A stretch of DNA of 30,304 nucleotides from positions 1 to 30,304 of the IMG/VR virus record IMGVR_UViG_3300051212_001285. The stretch is one strand, 5' to 3'. The DNA is from a virus. Made by a program: the position numbers and the translations under genes. Position 1 is the stretch's first letter; each line of letters opens with the position of its first letter. Shown piece by piece: positions 23,770-30,057 of this stretch. The notes under the pieces are model-generated. The model ran no database searches, was not told the DNA's origin, and saw nothing but the letters and a program-made list of their open reading frames with translations.

Positions 23770-23783
23770 AGACGGGAGAGTCT
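23770..23783 (+). promoter_or_regulatory. Short hairpin with GGGAGA in its loop
   Basis: AGAC (23770-23773) and GTCT (23780-23783) pair around the loop GGGAGA, which is the SD for ATG 23786. Only four pairs, so weak by itself, but it has the same geometry as the elements at 14982 and 15508. Confidence 0.35.
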
Positions 23784-23785
23784 TG

Positions 23786-24976
23786 ATGAACTTACGAGAT
23801 TACTTAAGAGGACAGTCTGTAGCTTATCCGAAAGTAGAGCTTCTACTCAAAACGGATTCGCGTTTTGCGTCTTCCTCATTTGAGGGGAGGGTTATACGAC
23901 TAGCGTATTTTGACCCTGCATACAGACCTTTGATTTTGCCGTATTTCAAACTTAAGTTAGCGAGTGACGATTCTCTTCGTAGGAGATACGAGAATGAGGT
24001 TTTTGATTTAGGAGATAGGGAAAACCTCAAAATCAATACGATATTGAATTACTCATATGATTCTAGCTCACCTGTTCATAAAGAGGCAAAAAGGCTAGTT
24101 CGAGAACTTCAGCAGCAAATGGTTCGAGAGCGAGCTAAAAAGCAGGCGGATAAGTTAAATCCTTCAGTGACAGAGAAAATTAGAGATGGTGTAAATGCTG
24201 TTGGTAGAAAAGCATTCAGAGAAGTGGGTTATCAAATCGAGTCGGTTGCAGATAAGTTTGATTTTGGAAGTCCTGCGAAGTCTTTTCTTGATACTGTGGA
24301 TGGAACGCTGAAGGCTACTGCGGAAGTGGCGGGGTCTATGGGAGGTGAGTTATATGGGAAGTTGTGGGATTTTGTGAAAGACACAAAAGTAGCTGATGAG
24401 AAACGATTTAAAGATTATGTGACTTGTGGTGCTAAAGTCGCTGCGAAATCGGGAGCTGCTGTTATAGGGGCTGCGGGTGTATTAGGGTTACAGGCGGGGG
24501 CTGTCGCAGCGAGCGTGCCTATAGGAATAGTGGGGGGTGCAATCACAGCGTCAGGTGCCGCACTTGGAAATCTTGCAGGTTTCGGAATAAACAAGATAGG
24601 GAAAGTCTTTGAGTGGGTTGGGAAAGAACCGGGGAGTGGCAAAACTGCCTCAGATAGAAAAACAGAACTCGCGGAGAAGTTGAAATCAACTATTTTAGAT
24701 ATGCTCTCAAGCATAGACCCCACTACTGTAGAGGCGCTAGAGCAATATGTGGATTTAGAGGGCAACTTTAGAGAAGACTTGTTTGAGAAGGATTTAGAAA
24801 ACGCTTCAAACAAGATGAAAGAGAACTTAGTTGCTTCTTTTAAGAAGATTAAGAAAACCAAATCCGTAGCTGTCCGTAACGATAAAAGCCTTGACTCTGA
24901 TGAGGAAGGTGATTCTGATGAGGAAGGCGACAAAGCGGAAATCTTATTTAGCGCAAAGAAAGCATTTTCTTTTTAG
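23786..24976 (+). CDS. Probable virion protein, paralogue of the protein at 20863
   Basis: This is a 396-residue protein related to the one encoded before the Dps fusion. Shared parts are LAYFDPAYRPLILPYFKLKLAS near the N-terminus, TILNYSYDSSSPVHKEAKRL, a long hydrophobic Ala/Gly-rich region (about residues 215-275) and TTVEALEQYVDLEGNF near the end. The tail is acidic (two DSDEEGD copies) and ends KKAFSF. LKLASDD and GKTASDR are [RK]xAS motifs. ATG 23786 is preferred over TTG 23783, since the SD (GGGAG) is then at a better distance. The hydrophobic region could span a membrane after DNA delivery, or bury in the virion. Confidence 0.7.
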   Translation: MNLRDYLRGQSVAYPKVELLLKTDSRFASSSFEGRVIRLAYFDPAYRPLILPYFKLKLASDDSLRRRYENEVFDLGDRENLKINTILNYSYDSSSPVHKEAKRLVRELQQQMVRERAKKQADKLNPSVTEKIRDGVNAVGRKAFREVGYQIESVADKFDFGSPAKSFLDTVDGTLKATAEVAGSMGGELYGKLWDFVKDTKVADEKRFKDYVTCGAKVAAKSGAAVIGAAGVLGLQAGAVAASVPIGIVGGAITASGAALGNLAGFGINKIGKVFEWVGKEPGSGKTASDRKTELAEKLKSTILDMLSSIDPTTVEALEQYVDLEGNFREDLFEKDLENASNKMKENLVASFKKIKKTKSVAVRNDKSLDSDEEGDSDEEGDKAEILFSAKKAFSF

Positions 24977-25110
24977 TTTTCGGGAGGGTAGCTCCTTCAA
25001 AAGGAAAACAATAGCTGCTCTGATTGGTAGATGATGTAACTCGTCTTTTGGATATTGTACACCGTCAAGTTTTAGGTACTATGAGAACTAACTAACTTGG
25101 AGGTCTGCGA
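24977..25110 (+). promoter_or_regulatory. Intergenic region with a small hairpin and a candidate promoter
   Basis: TCCTT/AAGGA (24993-25005) forms a short stem. TTGTAC (25055-25060), a 16-nt spacer and TACTAT (25077-25082) form a plausible sigma70-type promoter for the lipoprotein-cyclase group. This gap separates the virion-type genes from the accessory genes. Confidence 0.4.
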
Positions 25111-25347
25111 TTGCGATATCTGGCAATACTTCTAGTCTTGCTTTGTTCTTGTTCTTCTATGCCTAAACCGAGACTTTGCTCTGAGCTTGATGTTGAGAGG
25201 ATGCACTTGGGGGAATTATTGAACTCTTGTCTTCGGTATTCCGAAGACATAGAAACTTGTTCAGACATTTTTGAGATATATACTTATATGGGTGCCCTAC
25301 GAGATGATTGTTATTACGGGCAGTTAGAACTAACTTGTTCTCGATAA
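25111..25347 (+). CDS. Small cysteine-rich lipoprotein
   Basis: This is a 78-residue protein starting at TTG 25111, with TTGGAGG 8 nt upstream. The N-terminus MRYLAILLVLLCSCSS is a short lipoprotein signal peptide; the lipobox is read as L-C-S-C, so Cys14 would be lipidated. The mature part has five more Cys after it and is acidic, which suggests disulfides in the periplasm. It could be an outer-membrane spanin subunit, a superinfection-exclusion lipoprotein, or another envelope factor. It lacks the Pro-rich character common in Rz1-type spanins. It precedes the cyclase gene by 66 nt. Confidence 0.65.
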   Translation: MRYLAILLVLLCSCSSMPKPRLCSELDVERMHLGELLNSCLRYSEDIETCSDIFEIYTYMGALRDDCYYGQLELTCSR

Positions 25348-25387
25348 ATACTCTAATATATCCCTTATAAGAAAGGATTAATAAGGG
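25343..25387 (+). promoter_or_regulatory. Leader of the cyclase gene: late-promoter-like box and hairpin
   Basis: GATAAATACT (25343-25352) resembles the T4 late promoter TATAAATACT and recurs at 29811. CCCTTAT (25362-25368) pairs with ATAAGGG (25381-25387) around a loop containing AAAGGA. The leader is AT-rich. Neither element is proven. Confidence 0.35.
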
Positions 25388-25413
25388 TATGGTTTAAGAA
25401 ATGGGGTGGTGTT

Positions 25414-26268
25414 ATGACGAGCCCAATTTACGAGGTGAAGATGAGAGAAAGGCATCTCGCCATCTTACTTCTAGATTTAATTGGGAGTACAGCGTATGTT
25501 CAAAAGAATGGCGCGCGCAAAGCAGCTATTCACTTTCAAAATCATGACAGAATGGCTCGGAGTCTCCTATACAAGTTTAATGGGAGAGAAATTGACAGGT
25601 CAGATGGATTTTTGTGTTCCTTTGATAATGTCCTTGATGCGGTGAACTTTGCGTTACATTACCAAAAACAAGTCCCCCCAAAAATCAAAATTGGCGCTCG
25701 CATAGGGATACATTGGGGGATTGTCGTTGAAGTTCATCAAGATGAACTCTTTGTGGCACACAACGCAAAAAGAATAGAAATAGAAGGTTTGGCTAAAAAT
25801 ATAGCTGCACGAACAATGAGTCTTTGTCAAAAAGACCAAGTGCTTCTCACAGAGGAGGCTTTTAAGAAAGTACGGAACCGCACTAACTCTGAAACCCCTA
25901 AAGGTACTATGTACGCCTGTGTTGGAGTTTATAAATTCAAAGGAGTCTTTGAGTCTCAAGTAGTTTATGCAGTAGGAGACTCAGTTGTGAGTCTTCAACC
26001 CCCACCCTCATCCGAAAAAGTTAAGAGATTAGGGGGTCCCGAAAAAATAAGAGTACGCCTTCGCGACCAAAAAATAAAAGATATTCTAATTTGGATATAT
26101 TGGAGACTCACTATTTTATCTGTTCTGATTTGGCTTTTACTATTTTATTACTTTGTGTCTATGCCCCAAGCTCGTCTTATGTTGGGACTCAATAGCTTTT
26201 CTTGGGTGGATAGTGTGAATTGGTATCTCTCTCTTCTCTTTGAACACATCAAGAAGGAGTACTTATGA
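25414..26268 (+). CDS. Class III nucleotidyl cyclase with C-terminal membrane anchor
   Basis: This 284-residue protein has an adenylate/guanylate cyclase (class III) domain at residues 10-195. Metal-binding aspartates are Asp21 (LDLIGST) and Asp64 (RSDGF). The ribose and transition-state residues are Asn129 and Arg133 (KNIAARTMSL), and RIGIHWG is the conserved strand. The Lys that binds the purine in many family members (four before the second Asp) is Ile60, and the usual specificity Asp is replaced by Glu (Glu122 region), so the base cannot be predicted; a pyrimidine is possible. A hydrophobic helix (about 223-248, WIYWRLTILSVLIWLLLFYY) anchors it in the membrane. ATG 25414 or ATG 25441 could be the start. 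It overlaps the next gene by ATGA. Phage-encoded cyclases of this class are unusual, and the two-gene layout recalls Pycsar. Confidence 0.85.
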   Translation: MTSPIYEVKMRERHLAILLLDLIGSTAYVQKNGARKAAIHFQNHDRMARSLLYKFNGREIDRSDGFLCSFDNVLDAVNFALHYQKQVPPKIKIGARIGIHWGIVVEVHQDELFVAHNAKRIEIEGLAKNIAARTMSLCQKDQVLLTEEAFKKVRNRTNSETPKGTMYACVGVYKFKGVFESQVVYAVGDSVVSLQPPPSSEKVKRLGGPEKIRVRLRDQKIKDILIWIYWRLTILSVLIWLLLFYYFVSMPQARLMLGLNSFSWVDSVNWYLSLLFEHIKKEYL

Positions 26269-26714
26269 ACTTCAATGAGTCTGAAAAAGCCAAGAGAGGT
26301 TGGTGGGCAAGTGTTGTCTTTATGGGGCTTATCGTTGCCCTTATTGTATTTCTCTCTTATGTCCAAATAGTAGAGGATAACCGAGATATTCTGATTGGCA
26401 TAGTCGGCGTTCTCACAGGGTCAATTTCTAGTATGCTCGCAATAGCCAGCGGGCGCGACCCTAGTGAGGTAGATGAGCTTAAAGACAAGCTAGGAGCCGC
26501 TAACTCAGATAGAGCCGCCCTCATCGCTCGCTTAAGAGATGCTCAAATACAGCTTCAGCTTCTACGCGAACAGATGTTCCAGCTACAGAGCGCGGTCATC
26601 AATAAGCTCTCTGTGTTTGTGGGCGAGAACCCCATCAAGACTCAGAAAGAAGATGATATTGTTCTCCCTAAGATTGTTGATGAATGGACTCCCAAAGAGA
26701 ACAGCGAGAAATAA
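26265..26714 (+). CDS. Two-helix membrane protein with coiled coil, cyclase partner
   Basis: This is a 149-residue protein with two predicted membrane helices (WWASVVFMGLIVALIVFLSY and ILIGIVGVLTGSISSMLAIA), then a coiled coil (about 67-117, DELKDKLGAANSDRAALIARL...). An acidic, Lys-containing tail follows. AAGGAG lies just upstream, and the ATGA overlap with the cyclase stop implies coupled translation and a shared function. It could be a membrane effector that responds to the nucleotide product, or a regulatory partner. The shape (two helices plus coiled coil) is also that of some phage holins, and the upstream lipoprotein could then be lysis-related. No cyclic-nucleotide-binding domain is visible, so the effector idea is only inference. 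Confidence 0.7.
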   Translation: MNFNESEKAKRGWWASVVFMGLIVALIVFLSYVQIVEDNRDILIGIVGVLTGSISSMLAIASGRDPSEVDELKDKLGAANSDRAALIARLRDAQIQLQLLREQMFQLQSAVINKLSVFVGENPIKTQKEDDIVLPKIVDEWTPKENSEK

Positions 26715-26726
26715 TCTACTCTGCGT

Positions 26727-27218
26727 TCAGTCCTCAATCGTGTATGAAGAGACAGGCGTAGAAATAAAGCGGTCGCACTTCAAGTGCTCGCGAATAAAAT
26801 CCTTAATCTTAGTAGTCATATGGGTCTTAGAAACATACTTGGGGATATATGGGGAACGCAAGACACCCTTCACAATCAAGTCACCCTCTTCGGTCTTATA
26901 GACACCTAAAATATCGGTCTTGTATTGCTTTGGCGTATTAAGAGAACGAAAAGGATTATTTCCCTCAAGTGAGGCTAGGGTTGAAGGGATGAGTCCATAA
27001 CAAGAATCGTAGTTTGTACCATATAACGCAAAGTTAACCTCTTCCTGAGTAACATTCTCAAAACCCTCAAAGGTACGGAGGTACTCCGTCGCAGACTGCA
27101 AAGAGTATTGCTCGGTGAAGTTTACAAACTTTGCGTAGTTCGCCTGAAGCACCGTTCCATAAGTGATCGTAGGGTCAATCTTGACCAGCTCATTATTTCT
27201 GAGTGTCGCTAAAATCAT
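26727..27218 (-). CDS. Minus-strand protein of unknown function
   Basis: This is a 163-residue protein read on the minus strand, 12 bp from the stop of the converging membrane-protein gene. The start at 27218 is chosen because GAGAGGG lies just upstream; a longer frame from 27251 has no RBS. The N-terminal half is helical with aromatic residues (NYAKFVNFTEQYSLQSATEY). The C-terminal part includes an ILGVYKTEEGDLIVKGVL beta hairpin followed by a helical end. No family is recognised. It and the methyltransferase are the only two minus-strand genes, which suggests separately acquired modules. Confidence 0.68.
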   Translation of the reverse strand: MILATLRNNELVKIDPTITYGTVLQANYAKFVNFTEQYSLQSATEYLRTFEGFENVTQEEVNFALYGTNYDSCYGLIPSTLASLEGNNPFRSLNTPKQYKTDILGVYKTEEGDLIVKGVLRSPYIPKYVSKTHMTTKIKDFIREHLKCDRFISTPVSSYTIED

Positions 27219-27259
27219 CAGTACCCTCTCTTTTTTCAAGTTTAACATCATCGGGTAGT

Positions 27260-27336
27260 CTTGTCATATCAGAAACGACAAGTTATTTCCGATTTATTTC
27301 TTATTTTATTTCTTATTTCTTAGGAGGTGACTGATT
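27260..27336 (+). promoter_or_regulatory. AT-rich divergent leader with TTATTTC repeats and a strong RBS
   Basis: CTTGTC (27260-27265) pairs with GACAAG (27277-27282). Then come several TTATTTC-like direct repeats (27283-27320), and AGGAGGTGA (27322-27330), a full-length match to the anti-SD, 6 nt before ATG 27337. The region separates divergent genes and probably carries promoters for both strands, although I cannot assign clear boxes. Confidence 0.45.
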
Positions 27337-28851
27337 ATGAGTAAGAATGTGCCTGTGGATAAGAAGCTGTGGGCAGAAATACAGGCTCTCGCTAAGGGTG
27401 AGTCTGATAAGCCTGTGAAGAGGGGTCAGAACTCAGTCAACCCTGTGAACGAGGGTAAGGGTTTTAAGACATTTCCTTCTGCTTACGCGAATGGATGGGC
27501 GTTAGCTCAGTACAAGCGTCTTGGGGGTAAATGGAAAAAAGAGGGGTCTGAGTACGAGATGCCTCGTAAGTGGGACAAGGAGCATTGTGAGTCTAAGACT
27601 TGTGATGAGATGGGTTTTTCAGAGAAGGCTTCTTGCAGACCCTACAAGAACTGTTATAGCAAGTCAGCAAGTCGAGTGGCGGAAAGATATTCAGCCAAGA
27701 GAGATGACCCTAAGATGAAGAACACGGGTAAGGGGGGGTTGAGCACTTGGTTTGCGGGGCATGGTGGAGGAGACCCTGATGAGAGGGCGACATGGGGTGA
27801 TTGGATAGCGGTCACTCCTGTAAAGCACACAATAACGAAAGAGGATGGTAAGAAAAAAACATATGAACCCGGAGACATTGTTGGCCCATGTGCCGTTTCT
27901 AGTGAGAAGGAGTGGGCAGATGTCACAAGCGGAGGAAAGAAGCCTCTCAAGTGTATGCCACGAGAGAAGGCTTGGGGAATGTCAAAACGAGAGCGAGCCG
28001 AACTTGCTAAGAATAAAAGGCGGGAAGAGGCGAAACATCGTGGGCAAAAGCCTGTTAATACTCCGACTTTTAGTGAGGAAGCTAAAGAGGTCACTCAGAA
28101 AAAGTCTAGTCTTCAGATAAGAGCGGATTTCTTCAGAGAGGTGACTCCCCCTGACGAGTTATCCGCATTGTCAAATGGTACGCCTGTTCATAAGAATACT
28201 GAGAACTTGTCTCATAGTTCATTACCCGACGGGAGTATCCGAGATGTGGGGAGACCTTCTCCATACTCTCCGAACCTGAAATATAGAAACCTCAATCGGT
28301 CAGAATCGTATGGAAGGTCTCCTGCGGAGGGTCAGGATTTTGGTTATGTTCATGATAGTGGAAGTGGTTCGGCTAGGGTCATTCCTTATGACTCAGGCTT
28401 CGCCAATAACTCATCTGCTTATCGAAGTGCCTCTGGCAGATATGTCTATCATGGTACGCCCTTTAAGCTGACAGAAATAACACCTAAACTTCATTACTTA
28501 AGTAATAAGCCCGTAGTGTTTGGCTCTAGCTCTTTTACGATAGCTTTGACTCTTATAGCTTCTTGGGATGATTCAGAGATAGAGTTAGGCGAGGTAGATA
28601 AAGACACGCCTTATTTGATGGAGAAATATAAGGGGGCTTTTGATGATATTTTCAGAGGAACTAGCGGTTATATTTATACCTTAGACGCAAGGGGCTTCCG
28701 AAGCGCCTTAACTAAGTTTGAGATGGTTTCAACTGAGACACCCAAAATAAAGTCTCGTGTTTATATCCCCGATGTTTTAGAAGCTCTGAAAGAGTCAGAT
28801 ATACAGCTAATTAGCTTTGAGGATAGTTTCCCGCGCGGATACACTATTTAG
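27337..28851 (+). CDS. Multidomain protein with C-terminal HGT-motif (ADP-ribosyltransferase-like) domain
   Basis: This is a 504-residue mosaic. The N-terminal 110 residues are basic with Cys residues (HCESKTCDEMG, CRPYKNC) and SASRVAERY. The second domain (about 130-230) has GGLSTWFAGHGG...DWIAVTP...GPCA...KCMPREKAWGMSKRER, similar in style to small domains in other large phages. The middle is Pro/Ser/Gly-rich (LPDGSIRDVGRPSPYSP), like the linker of the Dps fusion. The C-terminal domain begins YVYHGTPFKL, an H-G-T motif seen in PARP-type and KptA-type ADP-ribosyl-binding folds, and continues with FGSSSFTIALTLIA and GYIYTLD strands. A virion-borne or early ADP-ribosyltransferase, like T4 Alt in role, is possible but not proven. 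It overlaps the methyltransferase stop tail-to-tail by 4 nt. Confidence 0.6.
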   Translation: MSKNVPVDKKLWAEIQALAKGESDKPVKRGQNSVNPVNEGKGFKTFPSAYANGWALAQYKRLGGKWKKEGSEYEMPRKWDKEHCESKTCDEMGFSEKASCRPYKNCYSKSASRVAERYSAKRDDPKMKNTGKGGLSTWFAGHGGGDPDERATWGDWIAVTPVKHTITKEDGKKKTYEPGDIVGPCAVSSEKEWADVTSGGKKPLKCMPREKAWGMSKRERAELAKNKRREEAKHRGQKPVNTPTFSEEAKEVTQKKSSLQIRADFFREVTPPDELSALSNGTPVHKNTENLSHSSLPDGSIRDVGRPSPYSPNLKYRNLNRSESYGRSPAEGQDFGYVHDSGSGSARVIPYDSGFANNSSAYRSASGRYVYHGTPFKLTEITPKLHYLSNKPVVFGSSSFTIALTLIASWDDSEIELGEVDKDTPYLMEKYKGAFDDIFRGTSGYIYTLDARGFRSALTKFEMVSTETPKIKSRVYIPDVLEALKESDIQLISFEDSFPRGYTI

Positions 28852-29612
28852 TCGTCAAATAGAGGCATTTGGTCATGTGTAATATGGGTTTTGATTCTCT
28901 CTTGTGCCATTTTTGTGTAAGAAGGAGACAGCTCAATTCCAATATAGTCTCTGTTATTGTCTATTGCGGCTATTGCAGTCGTTCCTGACCCCATAAACGG
29001 GTCTAGAACCACCTGCCCTGTTGTGGAAGCCACACACCGATTTGCAAAAGCGAGTGGGAAAGGAGCAGGGTGTTCATTTTTCATTTCTTGAGTGAACTCC
29101 CAAATGTCACCGAAAGCGTTGGCTTTGGGTGCAAGTTTGAATTCAGGCTTCGTGATTAGATAAATCACCTCGTAGGTTGGAAGGAAGTATCCAGAATTAA
29201 AGTTAATACCGCCTTTCCGTTGCCAAATAATAATCTGACGGACGGGGAAACCCTGAACGATGTCACTTCGGTCTTGTAGTAACCCCCCTTGGACTCTCCA
29301 CTTATGGTTATAAAAGATGGCTCCTGTTGGTTTGAGAACTCTGAACATTTCAGTTAGACAGGCGCGTTGCCAAAGCACATATTCGTCATGGGGCATTGCA
29401 TCGTTATGATTGTCATAGCCCTCTATAAGTCGTGCGTTAGACCACTTGCCGCCTCGACCATCTTTCATGCCGTTCCCTGTTGAGTTCTTCAGGTTATATG
29501 GGGGCGAAGTTACGATGGTATCTACACACTCATCGGGTAAAAGGCGCATTGTCTTAACTGCGTCACCCGTGGTGATTTGATTAAGAAAAGGTTCTAGTTG
29601 TTTTGATGTCAT
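28848..29612 (-). CDS. Orphan DNA methyltransferase (beta class, N4-C or N6-A)
   Basis: This is a 254-residue methyltransferase. Motif IV is TSPPYN (residues 35-40) and the AdoMet-binding motif I is DPFMGSGTTA near residue 200, in the circular order of beta-class enzymes. The target could be cytosine N4 or adenine N6, since SPPY is found in both. A Lys/Gly/Asn-rich loop after motif IV (NSTGNGMKDGRGG) may contact DNA. There is no restriction enzyme gene nearby, so it probably protects phage DNA or marks it. GGAGG lies 8 nt before the start on the minus strand. Its stop overlaps the stop of the converging gene. Confidence 0.9.
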   Translation of the reverse strand: MTSKQLEPFLNQITTGDAVKTMRLLPDECVDTIVTSPPYNLKNSTGNGMKDGRGGKWSNARLIEGYDNHNDAMPHDEYVLWQRACLTEMFRVLKPTGAIFYNHKWRVQGGLLQDRSDIVQGFPVRQIIIWQRKGGINFNSGYFLPTYEVIYLITKPEFKLAPKANAFGDIWEFTQEMKNEHPAPFPLAFANRCVASTTGQVVLDPFMGSGTTAIAAIDNNRDYIGIELSPSYTKMAQERIKTHITHDQMPLFDD

Positions 29613-29853
29613 TTACACGCCTCCAATAGAAATAGCGATACCCTAAAGGGTATTTATATCGGAATGCCTCTCGTCACTTACAGGCATATGGTGATGGTTA
29701 TGAGATAAGACGCACAGCATATCACGAAACTTGTCCTTAGACCTAATGCAAATGGAGACCCTCATTGGATTGATTATTTCTGCACTAGAGGCTTTGCGGG
29801 GTTGATAAGGGATAAATACTTATATCCTCTAAAAAGGGAAAGTAGAGGATATA
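29613..29853. promoter_or_regulatory. Divergent intergenic region (241 nt)
   Basis: It holds the palindrome ATACCCT-AA-AGGGTAT (29638-29653) close to the methyltransferase start. The minus strand reads TATAAATA at 29651-29658, an exact T4-type late -10 box upstream of the methyltransferase. On the plus strand GATAAATACT (29811-29820) precedes the 64-residue ORF. No other ORF with a good RBS was seen. Confidence 0.4.
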
Positions 29854-29854
29854 A
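29820..29854 (+). promoter_or_regulatory. 11-bp perfect stem-loop ending on a start codon
   Basis: TTATATCCTCT (29820-29830) pairs perfectly with AGAGGATATAA (29844-29854). The loop AAAAAGGGAAAGT presents an AAGGGAA SD, and the last paired base is the A of ATG 29854. This is the clearest 'SD in the loop, A of ATG in the stem' case. Confidence 0.65.
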
Positions 29855-30048
29855 TGGAAAACGATTCAAAGGTGTACCCGATAATATTAATGGGGGTGGA
29901 TAGAAAAGAGAGTTTAGGCTTCAATCGTCTAAAAGTCGTACATGAACAAGAACAGGGGAAGAAAGAAGAAATCTTTGAGGGGGCTATTTCTGTGCAGATG
30001 GTGAACGACTTATTGATTATATATGTTAAAGAGCAAGACTCAGAATAA
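29854..30048 (+). CDS. Small hypothetical protein
   Basis: This is a 64-residue acidic/basic mixed protein predicted to be mostly beta (YPIILMGVDR, LKVVHEQ, ISVQMVNDLLIIYVKE), perhaps a small barrel or beta-sheet domain. I do not recognise it. It is followed after 9 nt by another gene, so it is part of an operon. The start is set by the hairpin-associated AAGGGAA. It has coding character and spacing typical of a true small phage gene. Confidence 0.6.
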   Translation: MENDSKVYPIILMGVDRKESLGFNRLKVVHEQEQGKKEEIFEGAISVQMVNDLLIIYVKEQDSE

Positions 30049-30057
30049 GGAGTTAAG

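Noticed and set aside
24415-24933. A 172-residue minus-strand frame
   Set aside because: It lies inside a well-supported + strand gene, lacks an RBS, and shows biased Ser/Pro composition typical of antisense reading.
25414-26714. A confirmed Pycsar system
   Set aside because: The partner has no visible nucleotide-sensing domain and the cyclase substrate is unknown, so only a resemblance is claimed.
26539-26901. A 120-residue + strand frame across the convergent junction
   Set aside because: It overlaps the membrane-protein gene and the antisense of the next gene, with no RBS and mixed Ser/Arg composition.
27219-27251. Longer N-terminus (11 more residues) for the minus-strand gene
   Set aside because: No RBS before 27251, while GAGAGGG is placed correctly before the ATG at 27218.
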